Shown: one piece after another, positions 30,045 to 39,447 of the stretch
Numbering within the stretch: the stretch's first letter is position 1
How the letters are laid out: each line of letters starts with the position of its first letter
Source: Mycobacterium basiliense
GTDB lineage: Bacteria; Actinomycetota; Actinomycetes; Mycobacteriales; Mycobacteriaceae
DNA length: 64,000 nt
Reading direction: 5' to 3'
NCBI RefSeq assembly: GCF_900292015.1
Contig: NZ_LR130759.1
Coordinates: forward strand, 4,092,001 to 4,156,000
Made by a program: the position numbers and the translations under genes
Notes under the pieces: model-generated
What the model was told of the DNA's origin: nothing
Seen by the model: only the letters and a program-made list of their open reading frames with translations
The model's database searches: none

Positions 30045-31172
30045 TTAGTTTTCGGGCGTGTCAGTAGCGAGCTTCGAAAGCGCCTCAGCGACAGCAGCAT
30101 CGCGGCCGGAAACGATCTGCTGGTAGAGCAGGCTCGCTTTCACCGTGCTGTGGCCGAGCCGGCCCATGGTCTCGACGAGATTGCCGACACGCGCCGTCTG
30201 GGTACCCGCGAAATGGCGTAGGTCGTGTATCCGAACACCCTCTCTACCAATAGCTTTCAATGCGTCAGCGAAGTACTCGCGGCTGAATACACGATCATTC
30301 ATGTGACCACCGCGCGAAGCAGCAAACAACAACGCATCACGGCCGGGTGGGACGTGACTATTGAGGTGAGCTTCGATATCTGGCCGAATGTGGGGCGGGA
30401 TGACGATCGCGCGGCCTTTGCCGCTCTTTGGTGTGTCGACGCGGTACACACGGTCACGCCGGGTGACTGCCCGGTCAACATGCAGTATTTGGCAGTCCTC
30501 GCTGACGTCTTTGCGCCGAAGCTCACTGACCTCGCCCCACCGGAGACCGCACCAGCTGCTGATCAAGACGAGCGCCTTGAGGCGATCAGGCTTGATGGCG
30601 TCGGCCAGGGCGGCGATCTCCGGCACGGTGAGGATAATCGGCTTGCGTTTGGCCGGCGGATTCATCACGCCGCGCAGAGTGCACGGGTTCGAGGGCAACA
30701 GTCCGTCATTGACCGCGGTGACGCACACAGCGTGCAGCAGGCCGTAGGCGTGGCTGTTGCGCCGCGGATGCTCGGTTCCCAGGCTGGCGTACCAAGCACG
30801 TACGGATTCTGCGGTGAGGTTCTTCAGGGGGATATTGCCCAGTAGCGGCTTGATGTGAAGGCGCAGAATGTCGTTGTAGGCGGAGCGGGTGCGCGGCTTG
30901 ATGTTGCGCTGCTCGATCCAGATCGCCGCGTACTCCCCCAACGTGATCGCCTTGGCCTTCGCCTCCGCGACGGCGAGCGCCGGCGGCTCCCAGTTGTCCA
31001 GTTCGATCTTGCGGCGCTCACGGGTCAGCCAGCCCTCTGCATCCATGCGCGTCGAGAACGTCATCGAGGCCTTGTGCCGGACAAGATCAGGGCCGATGTA
31101 GGAAGCTTGGAACCGCTTGGAAGGTAGCTGGCGGATGAATCCCCAACCGCGGCGCCCGCTCTTGCCAGCCAT
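30045..31172 (-). CDS. int: Tyrosine-family site-specific integrase
   Basis: A 375-residue phage-type integrase. It has an N-terminal arm-binding region (WGFIRQLPSKRFQASYIG), a core-binding helical domain (about 75–165) and a catalytic domain with the Arg in SSWCGLRWGEVSELRRKDV, the H-x-x-R box in IHDLRHFAGTQTAR, a second His in MGRLGHSTVKASLLYQ, and Tyr in LLYQ as the nucleophile. It reads away from attR, 156 bases from the repeat, as expected for the enzyme that made this insertion. All catalytic residues are intact, so the element may be mobile. Confidence 0.96.
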   Translation of the reverse strand: MAGKSGRRGWGFIRQLPSKRFQASYIGPDLVRHKASMTFSTRMDAEGWLTRERRKIELDNWEPPALAVAEAKAKAITLGEYAAIWIEQRNIKPRTRSAYNDILRLHIKPLLGNIPLKNLTAESVRAWYASLGTEHPRRNSHAYGLLHAVCVTAVNDGLLPSNPCTLRGVMNPPAKRKPIILTVPEIAALADAIKPDRLKALVLISSWCGLRWGEVSELRRKDVSEDCQILHVDRAVTRRDRVYRVDTPKSGKGRAIVIPPHIRPDIEAHLNSHVPPGRDALLFAASRGGHMNDRVFSREYFADALKAIGREGVRIHDLRHFAGTQTARVGNLVETMGRLGHSTVKASLLYQQIVSGRDAAVAEALSKLATDTPEN

Positions 31173-31328
31173 CCACTGCCCTTTCGCGTGCTATCTGTGT
31201 GCCATACAGCAGATATCTCGCGGCGTATTGCGACTACTCCCGTACACAGCGTAACGTACGCATCACAGCAGGTGACAGCATCATTATGGCTGGTACCGGC
31301 ACTGCTCGGCTTCATGACAGACGGCTAA

Positions 31329-31351
31329 TTCGAATCCTGCCGGGGGCACCC
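31329..31351 (+). other. attR core
   Basis: Exact second copy of the 23-bp attL core, next to the integrase gene. It recreates only the 3' end of tRNA-Arg and marks the right boundary of the element. Confidence 0.95.
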
Positions 31352-31850
31352 TTTGACCAGGACATATGGATGTCCGCACAAGATTTGAGCAACTAATGCG
31401 GCGTGGCTCCAACCGGAATGGAGCCCACGATGACCGGCACACCCCACGACAACGTCGACCTCTTCCCCGCTGCATGCCGCTGACGAGCTAGGCGAGTGGC
31501 AATGACCATGAACCAGAATCAGCCGCGTTGGAGCCTATTGTGCGGTTGAGTCGTCGACACCGGGAGCCCGTTTGGAGTAATGGTCCCCATGCGCGCCGCG
31601 CAAGACCTGATGCTGCTGGATGCCAGTTAAAACACTTTGTCGACGTACGCCACTGCGTAATCAGCGAAATCCCTGGCCGTTGCGATCCGGCGCAGCATCA
31701 CGCACACGCGCGAACTCGTTCCGCATCTGCTCAATACATGCGGCCGTATGCAACAACGCATCAGCGGCGGTGTAACTGGACTGGATCATCTCTGGTCACC
31801 TCGTTTTTGCTCGTTTTCCGCCACTTCCACGACGTGGTGAGGCTCACCAC
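31352..31850. other. Non-coding stretch right of attR
   Basis: About 500 bases with no gene that I can support. One short hairpin occurs at 31405–31425 (GGCTCCA/TGGAGCC, 7-base loop). Frames present are short and lack a conserved pattern. It may be scar sequence between the element and the older remnant. Confidence 0.5.
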
Positions 31851-32769
31851 GTGCGGCAGCTGGGGCGGCCTACGGCGCCCCAGGCAGGTCCGCGCGCCAC
31901 ACCCGCGTCATCGGTCGGCCTTTCGCGCCGGTCCGGCCTCGCGCAGCCCTCGCGACCTCCGCCGGCACCGGCCACGCCAGCCACGAAGGCTCCCGCGAAA
32001 TGGTGTGACGAGTGGTGGGCCACGGTTGCCCGTCCTGGTGCTCAGCGTTGCACCGCACATCGCAGGAACGGCGACCGCTGCGGAAAGGCCGCCATGGACG
32101 GTCAACACGTATGCGGCACCCATGGCGGGAGAGCACCGCAGAACAAGCGAGCCGCGCACCGCCGTCTTGAGGAATCCGCCGACCGCATGCCCGCGAACTG
32201 CCCAAGATGGCAACGGACTCCAAACGTGCCCGAACACGTGCGAATCAACGCGATCAAAGACGCCTTAAACCGTGCCGGAGTCGCGGTGAGAACCGCTTTC
32301 GATATTGAAGTCACGGCCAAGCCATACGAACAGCTTTTGACTCGCATGCCCCGCCTTGACGGTGGCAGTCGCGCCGAGTGGCGTCGTTCCCAAGGCATCG
32401 CAGACGAACCATCGAAAGCGTTGCCTGTCAACGACCCAACGCAACCGATGGACTCCGAAGTGATCGACGCAGAACAAGACGAAACGGCCTGTGATCCGCC
32501 CGTAGCGCCGCGTTACGACGACGGTCGCACAATCACACCAGACGGCGACCACACCAGACGGCGACGATGTGCAGTCAGCCGAGCGCCCACGCGTATACGA
32601 TCCGATGGCCGACACACTGAGCGCGTTCGGAGGGACCGACCCGACACCTGACGAGCTTCTGACGCTTGATGAAGCCGTGATCCGCGCGGCACGGATCAAC
32701 AACATGGGGAACGCCGAGCACGCAAGCTTGCACCGACCGCAGCGAGCGTTACCGCGTGGTCGCTCCTGA
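31851..32769 (+). pseudogene. Remnant of a phage-type protein, frameshifted
   Basis: The first frame (to about 32560) encodes RCTAHRRNGDRCGKAAMDG…HGGRAPQNK, a cysteine/histidine motif common near the left end of actinophage genomes, then PEHVRINAIKDALNRAGV and GGSRAEWRRSQGIADEPS. Near 32555 coding sense moves to another frame, which continues RPRVYDPMADTLSAFGGTD and ends ARINNMGNAEHASLH. Joining the two by a single frameshift restores a sensible protein of about 300 residues, so this is a broken gene. It lies outside attR and is likely a trace of an older insertion. The GTG start at 31851 is uncertain. Confidence 0.6.
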
Positions 32770-32829
32770 GCGCAATTGTTCAGCCTTTACTCTGCGCCTT
32801 GCACTGACGAACCGCTTATCGTTGTCACC

Positions 32830-33507
32830 ATGGCCGAGGAATCGCACTCCGACCTGGCAGCTAAGTTGGGTGAACTGGCTATTGAGATGCAGAGCCAGGT
32901 GGACGCCGAGGCGACGCTTCAATCGATCGTGGACAGTGCCGTTGTAATGGTGCCGGGGGCACGGTGGGCAGGAATATCGCTGATTGAGGGTCACCAGGTA
33001 GAACCGCGCGTCCCCAGCGACCCCCTTGTAACCAAGCTCGACACCTATCAGTCGGAAGTTAATGAAGGACCATGCTTGAGTGCGCTCCGCGAGCATCGCA
33101 CGGTGTTCATTGACGACATGGCGACTGAAACCCGCTGGCCGACGTTCTGTCAGATGGCCGTCGAACTCGGCGCACGAAGCCTGCTGTCGTTCCAACTTTT
33201 CGTAACGCAACGCAACCTCGGCGCGCTGAATCTATACGGCGGCGAGGCCGGAGTCTTTTCTGAGGATTCCGTCTTTATAGGCGAGCTACTGGCCCAGCAC
33301 GCTTCTGTTGCGTTGTTCGGCGCGGCTGCGCAAGTTCAATTCGGTGATGCGTTGAGTAGTCGCGATCTCATCGGTCAGGCCAAGGGAATCATCATGGAAC
33401 GCTTCACCGTTGACGCGTTCGCCGCATTCGACTTACTTCGAAAACTGTCGCAAGATTCGAACGAAAAGCTTGTCGACATCGCCCGAAGAATCATCCAAAC
33501 ACGCTGA
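32830..33507 (+). CDS. GAF–ANTAR regulatory protein
   Basis: A 225-residue protein starting MAEESHSDLAAKLGELA. The N-terminal two thirds are a GAF sensor (VPGARWAGISLIEGHQVEPRV…GPCLSALREHRTVFIDDM); the last 55 residues are an ANTAR RNA-binding domain (LSSRDLIGQAKGIIMERFTVDAFAAF). ANTAR proteins prevent transcription termination by binding paired hairpins in nascent RNA. Mycobacteria encode several GAF–ANTAR proteins linked to lipid or redox metabolism. The signal sensed here is unknown. Confidence 0.9.
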   Translation: MAEESHSDLAAKLGELAIEMQSQVDAEATLQSIVDSAVVMVPGARWAGISLIEGHQVEPRVPSDPLVTKLDTYQSEVNEGPCLSALREHRTVFIDDMATETRWPTFCQMAVELGARSLLSFQLFVTQRNLGALNLYGGEAGVFSEDSVFIGELLAQHASVALFGAAAQVQFGDALSSRDLIGQAKGIIMERFTVDAFAAFDLLRKLSQDSNEKLVDIARRIIQTR

Positions 33508-33523
33508 CACCCTTGATCGTTCG

Positions 33524-33658
33524 ATGAACGCCGACGCTCAATTTCCTCGACTCGGTCACTTCGCCGAGGTATCCGCGCGAGCGAGGCGGCGTATTGAAGA
33601 GCTTGATCGCCGCCACGCTGGGCTGCTGCACGGATCTGTGACATCTGAGGTCGCTTGA
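33524..33658 (+). CDS. Possible small protein after the ANTAR gene
   Basis: A 44-residue frame (MNADAQFPRLGHFAEVSARA…) 16 bases after the ANTAR gene stop in the same direction. The composition is helical and basic (ARRRIEELDRRHAGLLHG). No homology recalled; the upstream extension is another frame of the ANTAR gene. Uncertain. Confidence 0.3.
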   Translation: MNADAQFPRLGHFAEVSARARRRIEELDRRHAGLLHGSVTSEVA

Positions 33659-34485
33659 CGAGCAGTCAGGCTGGAAGGATGTCGGCGCAACGTAGCGGTG
33701 GAGCGAGTGAAATCCGGTTCAGGCTCAGCGTGACAGGTTCAAATAGGCCCCGGCCCCAACGTCGCCAACCACTGCTCGAGGGCCGCCCACGCGCCGCCGC
33801 CGCCTACTGGACGCAAAACGGCTGAGCGGTGGGAGGACGCCTTTTTGACGATGCGGCACCAGTCGCACTCCATCACCTGGCATGGTGCGGGCGGTGAAGC
33901 GTTGCGGGACCGCACGGGGCCGATCTATCCGTGGTCGGCGACAAAGCCGACCAGCTGCGGCCGCCGGAATAGCCCGCAGCGGCGCCAGGGACATCAGCGC
34001 AGCACAACGCCGAGTCTTGTACGGCGTGGAGGCCGCCGACAACGCCGGGTTTACTGTCGGAGAAGAAGCGCTATCCGCGTTCGCCGAACGGGCCGGATGG
34101 CGGCGCCGATCGGCGCCTACCACCGGATTAGACCGCACCAAACCAGCTGCCCCGCAAGCACATCGGCAATCGCCCAGATTGCGACGCGAAGGATGCCGAC
34201 GGCAACACCGCCACGCAACTGACACACAGGGTATGCCTCTCGTAAGCCAAAGTGCACTACCCAAGTAGGCACCGTGCGGAAGCGGATCTGACGAGCAACG
34301 CGCCGCCGCAGCCGACATCCCCCTCGGTCGGCGGATACGGCGTTGCCGGCGCCCCTTCGAGGTCTCGAATTCGACAAGAAGTTCTCGAATTCGACAAGAA
34401 GTTATTGAGGATCCGTAAAGGCCCGGTGCTGATTCTGAGGTCAAGCAAACCAACGCTAATCACGTCAGCACAAGGAGATCCACAA
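33659..34485. other. Non-coding stretch with a 20-bp tandem duplication
   Basis: About 830 bases with overlapping short frames on both strands but none with convincing protein features. A perfect 20-bp direct repeat occurs at 34363–34382 and 34383–34402 (TCTCGAATTCGACAAGAAGT), about 85 bases upstream of the DUF732 gene, probably within its promoter region. The rest may be eroded sequence from an older insertion. Confidence 0.5.
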
Positions 34486-34821
34486 ATGTTCACTCGCCGC
34501 TTCGCCGCCTCCACGGCCGGCACCGCACTGACCACCGCCTCCCTCGGCCTGGCCGCACTGGGCTTCGCCGCGACCGCCGGCGCGAGCTCGACCGATGACG
34601 CCTTCCTCGCGCAGATCCAAGCGGATGGGATCACGCCGCCAAGCGCATCCCGGGCGATCAGCGACGCACACGCCGTCTGCTCCGCACTGGACCAGGGCCA
34701 CTCGGCCAAGGAGGTCATCAATGCGGTTGCAAAGTCGACCGGTCTGAGCGCCCAGGGCGCCAAGACGTTCGCAGTTGACGCCGCATCGGCCTACTGCCCC
34801 GAATACGTGACCTCAAGCTAG
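34486..34821 (+). CDS. Secreted DUF732 protein (Rv1291c family)
   Basis: A 111-residue exported protein, the same length as Rv1291c. A signal peptide is clear (MFTRRFAAS…[11 protein letters not shown]). The mature part contains the DUF732 pattern [34 protein letters not shown], with two cysteines (HAVC, AYC) that likely form a disulfide. The start has an AAGGAG ribosome site 8 bases upstream. The function is unknown; the family is widespread and often abundant in mycobacterial culture filtrates. Confidence 0.93.
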   Translation: MFTRRFAASTAGTALTTASLGLAALGFAATAGASSTDDAFLAQIQADGITPPSASRAISDAHAVCSALDQGHSAKEVINAVAKSTGLSAQGAKTFAVDAASAYCPEYVTSS

Positions 34822-34951
34822 CGACAACGATCACAATGTGGGGACCCCGGCCGGTCCCCACATTTCCCCTGCGGAATTCCAGTCCCTGCGGAATTCCAGG
34901 TGAAGCGACCGTTGAGCACCGCCACACCGGTTTGGCCGGTACTTGCGCCGG

Positions 34952-36364
34952 CTACACGTCCCTCGGTATTCCCCTCGCTGGTCCCGCGCCGGCCAGTTCC
35001 GACATCGCCGGCACCGCGGGGACGGCCGGGGCAGCGCCCCAGAGGCGAACGGCCTCGGCAACGATCTGTTGTGCTTCGCCGACGTAGTCGGCCACCCTGA
35101 TGGGCGCTGGCAATTCGTCGGCCAGGCCATGCTCGGCCAGCACTTCGGGCAGGGTATCTCGCAGGACTCGATGCTCGGAACGAGCGCGTTGCGCCGCTTC
35201 GTAGACCAGGTCGTGAGCGACTTCCCGGCCCAACTTCTGGGCGAGGTGAATCATGTGGGCTTCGGCCATGATCAGCCCGCCGTCGAGGTCGAGGTTGCGA
35301 CCCATCCGGTCGGCGTCGACCTGCAATCCGTCGATGATGACCTGCGCTTCTGCCAGTGCGCTGCCCGCGAGCACACCGAGCTGGGGGATCACCTGCCATT
35401 CGATCTGCCACTCGCCGGCCGCACGTTCGTGCCCTGCCTCTTGCATGCGGGCTAACGACGACGCCAGGGCGCCCGCGGTTGCAGAAAGGCCGATGATGGC
35501 TTCCGACGAGATGGGATTGACTTTTTGCGGCATCGTCGAGGATGCCCCGCGATGACTGACGAAGGGCTCCGATACCTCGCCGATCTCGGTCCGCGATAGG
35601 TCGACGACATTGCGGGCGAACCTGGCGCACGTGGCCGTGATGACCACACACAGCCAGCCGTACTCGGCCAGCCCGTCGCGAGCGACGTGCCATGGCACGT
35701 TGGTCGATCGCAATCCGAGCCACCGCGCCATCCCCTCGCGCAACTGGATCGATCGCGCACCGTAGGCCGCCGACGTACCGCCAGCACCGAACATCGAGAT
35801 CGATGCAACGCGCGGTAGCGCTTGGGTCATCCGCTCGCGGTGACGGGCAAGCTGCGCGAGAAGTGAAGCCAGAGTGGCACCCAGCGTCGTGGGCACCGCC
35901 TGCTGAGCATGAGTGCGAGCCGGCATCACGGTGTGGGCGTGCGCCTCGCACTGCCGCGCCAGTGCCTGCCCAAGCTGCGCGACTCGGCTGTCCAGTTCGT
36001 ACAGCGAGCGCTGCAATTGCAGCGCCAGCCCGGTGTCCATGATGTCTTGAGTGGTGGCGCCGAAGTGCACCCGCCCGTTCGGTCCCGCGGGCAGCAAGCG
36101 GGAAATCTGGCGAACCAGGCCGAGGATGGGATAGCCGGCGTGCTTGGCCGACGCCCACAGCTCATCGCGATCGATGTTGTCCAGACTCGCGGCGGCGCTG
36201 ATGGCAGTCGCGTCGGCCGGATCGATGATGCCCAGTTCCGACTGGGCCAGCGCCAACGCGCGCTCGGCGGCCAGCCAGCTCTGCAAACACCCGTCGGGAC
36301 CGAACAACTCAAGTTGGATGGGATCACCCGCGAGCTCGGTCAATAGGGAAAATGTGGGCAGCAT
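34952..36364 (-). CDS. Aspartase/fumarase superfamily lyase (adenylosuccinate lyase/PcaB-like)
   Basis: A 470-residue lyase. The family signature SSTMPQKVNPISSEAIIG is present, with the earlier catalytic-region motifs GATTQDIMDTG and ARTHAQQAVPTT. The best fits are 3-carboxy-cis,cis-muconate cycloisomerase (PcaB) or adenylosuccinate lyase-like proteins; the substrate cannot be decided from sequence. I chose MLPTFSLLTELAG (36364), 10 bases after a GAGGAG site; an ATG at 36373 is also possible. No protocatechuate-pathway neighbours are seen. I do not recall an ortholog at this locus in H37Rv. Confidence 0.85.
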   Translation of the reverse strand: MLPTFSLLTELAGDPIQLELFGPDGCLQSWLAAERALALAQSELGIIDPADATAISAAASLDNIDRDELWASAKHAGYPILGLVRQISRLLPAGPNGRVHFGATTQDIMDTGLALQLQRSLYELDSRVAQLGQALARQCEAHAHTVMPARTHAQQAVPTTLGATLASLLAQLARHRERMTQALPRVASISMFGAGGTSAAYGARSIQLREGMARWLGLRSTNVPWHVARDGLAEYGWLCVVITATCARFARNVVDLSRTEIGEVSEPFVSHRGASSTMPQKVNPISSEAIIGLSATAGALASSLARMQEAGHERAAGEWQIEWQVIPQLGVLAGSALAEAQVIIDGLQVDADRMGRNLDLDGGLIMAEAHMIHLAQKLGREVAHDLVYEAAQRARSEHRVLRDTLPEVLAEHGLADELPAPIRVADYVGEAQQIVAEAVRLWGAAPAVPAVPAMSELAGAGPARGIPRDV

Positions 36365-36543
36365 GCCCCTCATGCTCCTCGGAGGTGCGCCAGCGATTGG
36401 AAACGTCATGCGCACCGGCGCACGGACGTGGATCGACTTTCGACAATGCTGTTCGTCTTGGCTTGCTGTCAACCCCGTAGAACGCGCTTCGCGGTCGGAC
36501 AAGTGGTCATCATGGCAAACCTTCCGCTTGACGTCCGCGACAG

Positions 36544-37977
36544 GTGCATGCTTGGTCTGTGAGCGCAAACAGCCTGATCAGCCGCCGTAAGGCCATATTG
36601 GATTACCTGCAGGGCACGGTCTGGGCGCTGCCGTCAATCGGTGTTGCGTTAGGCCTCGGGTCCGGGGCCGTCTTGTCGATGATCCCTGTCAAATCCGGCT
36701 CGTTGGTCGACACGCTGATGTTCCAGGGCACCGCGGGCGATGCGCGCGGGGTGCTGATCGTGGTCTCCGCCACCATGATTACCACCACCGGCATCGTCTT
36801 CTCGTTGACGGTCCTGTCCCTGCAGATCGCGTCGAGCCAGTTCTCGGTGCGGCTACTGCGCACCTTCCTGCGAGACATGCCCAACCAGGTGGTGCTGGCC
36901 ATCTTCGCCTGCACCTTCGCCTACAGCACCGGCGGGCTACATACCGTGGGGCAGCACGCCGACGGCAGCGCGTTCGTTCCCAAGATCGCGGTCACCGGCT
37001 CGCTGGCGTTGGCGTTCCTGAGCATCGGCGCGCTGATCTACTTTCTGCACCACCTCATGCACTCGATCCAGATCGACACGATCATGGAGAACGTCGCGCA
37101 GCGGACGCTGTGCCTGATCGACGAGTTGTATCCGAAGCCGGATGCCCGGGACCGGCCACAGGAAACGCGTCCTGACCCACCGGCGGCGGCGACGCCGTTG
37201 TTGGCCCCGCAATCCGGCTACGTACAGACCGTCGACATCGCCGACCTCGCCGAATGTGCTGCGGCCACCGGACACACAGTGCAGCTGGTCACCTTTGTCG
37301 GCGACTACGTCACCGCCGGGTGCCAACTAGGATGGTGCTGGCGCAGGGGTACGACGCCACGCGCGCCGGTGTCCGACTTTCCGCAACGCTGCTTGCGTCA
37401 TGTGCACATCGGGTTCGAGCGCACCTTGCAGCAGGACGTCCGGTTCGGATTGCGGCAGCTGGTCGACGTGGCGCTGCGGGCGCTGTCCCCCGCGGTCAAC
37501 GACCCGTACACGGCGATCCAAGTCGTACATCATCTTTCGGCCGTCGAATCGGTGCTGGCCTCGCGGGCATTGCCAGACACCGTTCGCCGGAACGGCGCTG
37601 GAGAGTTTCTCGTCTGGGTTCCCAATCCAGGCTTCGCCGCATACCTGCACGTCGGATGTTCCCAAATCCGCCGCTACGGAGTGCGTGAACCGCTGGTACT
37701 GGCGGCGCTGCTCCAGCTGTTGAGCGCTGTGGCCCAAAATTGTGCAAACCCATCGCGGCGGGCGGCGGTGCGGACCCAGATCGCTTTGGTAGTCCGAGCG
37801 GCACAGCGCGAGTTCGCGGACGAATCAGACCGGGCCCTGGTGGTCAACGCCGCGGCCCAGGCTACCCAGGTGCTGGAACGACCGGGGACCTTGGCGCCGC
37901 CGTCGTCCGCGTTCGGGCAGGTGGCTGCGGCGAAGGCAGCGGCCGCAACAATCGCAGAATCTGGCGAGCTCACCTAG
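36544..37977 (+). CDS. DUF2254 integral membrane protein
   Basis: A 477-residue predicted membrane protein. Four N-terminal hydrophobic helices (about residues 26–48, 68–95, 108–130, 148–172) carry the motif TGIVFSLTVLSLQIASSQFSVR, typical of DUF2254. The soluble remainder includes RQLVDVALRALSPAVNDPYTA, the other conserved family block. The function is unknown. It starts at a GTG (36544; a second GTG at 36559 is possible), divergent from and overlapping the open frame upstream of the lyase, but not its likely start. Confidence 0.88.
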   Translation: MHAWSVSANSLISRRKAILDYLQGTVWALPSIGVALGLGSGAVLSMIPVKSGSLVDTLMFQGTAGDARGVLIVVSATMITTTGIVFSLTVLSLQIASSQFSVRLLRTFLRDMPNQVVLAIFACTFAYSTGGLHTVGQHADGSAFVPKIAVTGSLALAFLSIGALIYFLHHLMHSIQIDTIMENVAQRTLCLIDELYPKPDARDRPQETRPDPPAAATPLLAPQSGYVQTVDIADLAECAAATGHTVQLVTFVGDYVTAGCQLGWCWRRGTTPRAPVSDFPQRCLRHVHIGFERTLQQDVRFGLRQLVDVALRALSPAVNDPYTAIQVVHHLSAVESVLASRALPDTVRRNGAGEFLVWVPNPGFAAYLHVGCSQIRRYGVREPLVLAALLQLLSAVAQNCANPSRRAAVRTQIALVVRAAQREFADESDRALVVNAAAQATQVLERPGTLAPPSSAFGQVAAAKAAAATIAESGELT

Positions 37978-38009
37978 CGAACCTGGGATGCCCCCGGCAT
38001 CGCCGGGTT

Positions 38010-38636
38010 TCACGAGACCGGCGTCCACCTGCTCCACGCGTCACCGAAGTCGAGAGGCACCAGCGAGGACCGGTCGACGTTGACGATTTCGCGGAAATGA
38101 TCTTGCCAGCCCCACCAGGCACTAATGAAGAAGACATGGTCAAACCAACTCAGCTGGTAATCGGGGGGAATGACTTCGCCCTTGTTCTCAGGCGAGAACA
38201 CGGCCGCCGCCAGCAGACCCAAAATCGAGAATTTCGGCAACTGGATTTTGCCGTCATTGGCGACGCGGAGTACCGAACTACCGTTCACGTAAGGGCTCAC
38301 CTCGAACTCCACGGCTGATTCGTCACGATGACCGTGCAACCAACGGTGGATCCCGTATAGCACGTCTGCGATGTCGGGACGCTTGTCCGGAAGCAAGTCG
38401 GATCGGATGGCCACCGGGAAGCGAGTTTTTTCCAGGTCAACGCCGGGGCTGGCCATCACACCGTAAATGTCGATCGAGTCGCGTATCGCGCTCCGGAATC
38501 GAGTGCCGACGCCGGCCGTCGGATAGCGCTTCCTGCTGGTCTCATCAATGGCGTTGCAGGCGTGCAGCATCGCCACGTCCCACAGTTTCCGGTCCCACTG
38601 TTCGAGCGACTGCTTGACTGATGCGCCGACGGTCAT
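38010..38636 (-). CDS. Conserved hypothetical protein (Rv1289-like)
   Basis: A 208-residue soluble protein starting MTVGASVKQSLEQWDRKLWD. From memory it closely resembles Rv1289 (210 residues), which keeps the same relative position between the Rv1287 and Rv1291c homologs. Helical N-terminus (AMLHACNAIDETSRKRYP), a central GIHRWLHGHRDESAVEFEV segment and an aromatic C-terminus (FDHVFFISAWWGWQDHFRE). The function is unknown. The upstream in-frame extension of 26 residues lacks support. Confidence 0.85.
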   Translation of the reverse strand: MTVGASVKQSLEQWDRKLWDVAMLHACNAIDETSRKRYPTAGVGTRFRSAIRDSIDIYGVMASPGVDLEKTRFPVAIRSDLLPDKRPDIADVLYGIHRWLHGHRDESAVEFEVSPYVNGSSVLRVANDGKIQLPKFSILGLLAAAVFSPENKGEVIPPDYQLSWFDHVFFISAWWGWQDHFREIVNVDRSSLVPLDFGDAWSRWTPVS

Positions 38637-38756
38637 GCGGATGAGGGTATCGGTCAGCCGCTGGCCGCCCGAACATGGACCCGAGAACGAGACGGCTGTC
38701 GTTTGGGCGCGCAAGCAGCTGGCCGCAACCCCAGGTGAGGTTTTTCGCCGCGGTCG

Positions 38757-39290
38757 TCACCGTTGTTCTGCGGGAAATGCCGCAACCGGCATTTCGACGG
38801 TTCCGGCGCAGGGCCCGCCGTAGATGTCGGTGTGCCAGGTGCCCTGCAACGACCCGTCGGACCGGGGCTGGTAGTAGGCCCACGACCTCGCCGGCGCCCA
38901 CACTTTCGCGGCCCCTTCGCCCATGTAGCAATCCCACTGAAAGTCGAACTGCTCCACCCACTTACTTCCGTCCCAGGCGTAGTGGGAGGGCTGCGGCAAC
39001 GTCGGGTTCCTAGGAGTGGGCCCATTGGTGGCGGTGGCAACGCACTGGGCCGCCGAACACGAAGTCGTGAAGACGTAGTCGGCGCTGAACGTGGGTTCGG
39101 TTTGGCTGGCGGCCATGCTGGTGCCCACCTTTTCGTCGGCGTAGCGCACCAGCGAGTACTTGCCAATCCACGCCGGCATCTCCGAGTGCGCAGCACCGGC
39201 CGGGATGCCAAGCGCCCCGATTGCGACGGCGCCAAGCAACCCCGCTAGGTGGGCCGCAAATCTCCCTCGTCGACACATGGTGATGTCCAT
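38757..39290 (-). CDS. Exported protein of unknown function
   Basis: A 177-residue protein with an N-terminal signal peptide (MCRRGRFAAHLAGLLGAVAIGALGIPA; cleavage probably near AGAAHS). The mature part has four cysteines (TSCSAAQC, WDCY, PCAG) and repeated aromatic strands (YAWDGSKWVEQFDFQWDCY), like small secreted mycobacterial beta-sheet proteins. An alternative start 12 bases later (MCRRGR) is equally good. No enzymatic motif. Confidence 0.8.
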   Translation of the reverse strand: MDITMCRRGRFAAHLAGLLGAVAIGALGIPAGAAHSEMPAWIGKYSLVRYADEKVGTSMAASQTEPTFSADYVFTTSCSAAQCVATATNGPTPRNPTLPQPSHYAWDGSKWVEQFDFQWDCYMGEGAAKVWAPARSWAYYQPRSDGSLQGTWHTDIYGGPCAGTVEMPVAAFPAEQR

Positions 39291-39447
39291 GGTGCCGGTG
39301 AGATGACGCAATGGGATCTCGGCATGGACACAATCACGCGTTGACCAGTCGTGACGCGAGGTTCACCACAACGGCCACGCCTCGCTGAAACATGTTGGTG
39401 CCGAACGGTTCCGAGGTGCCGTAGACAAAGATCGCGGATCGTCCAGG

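Larger units (their letters stand above)
16733..31351. mobile_element. Integrated phage-satellite-like element at tRNA-Arg(CCG)
   Basis: About 14.6 kb bounded by a 23-bp perfect direct repeat, one copy inside tRNA-Arg and the other next to a tyrosine integrase. It contains two arms of opposite orientation. The right arm runs leftward: integrase, Xis-like protein, ATPase, WhiB-like protein, HTH and zinc proteins. The left arm runs rightward: HTH, zinc-motif protein, DUF2510 protein, NADAR protein, two tRNAs. The centre holds cargo, including a HEPN/AlbA_2 pair. No capsid, portal, tail, large terminase or lysin gene is recognisable, nor conjugation genes, so a satellite or minimal island is more likely than a full prophage. 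The central genes look less GC-rich than the flanks. Confidence 0.93.

Noticed and set aside
33725..34453. 242-residue minus-strand frame
   Set aside because: Arg/Ala/Ser-rich without motifs, no ribosome site, and overlapping equally weak plus-strand frames. Treated as non-coding.
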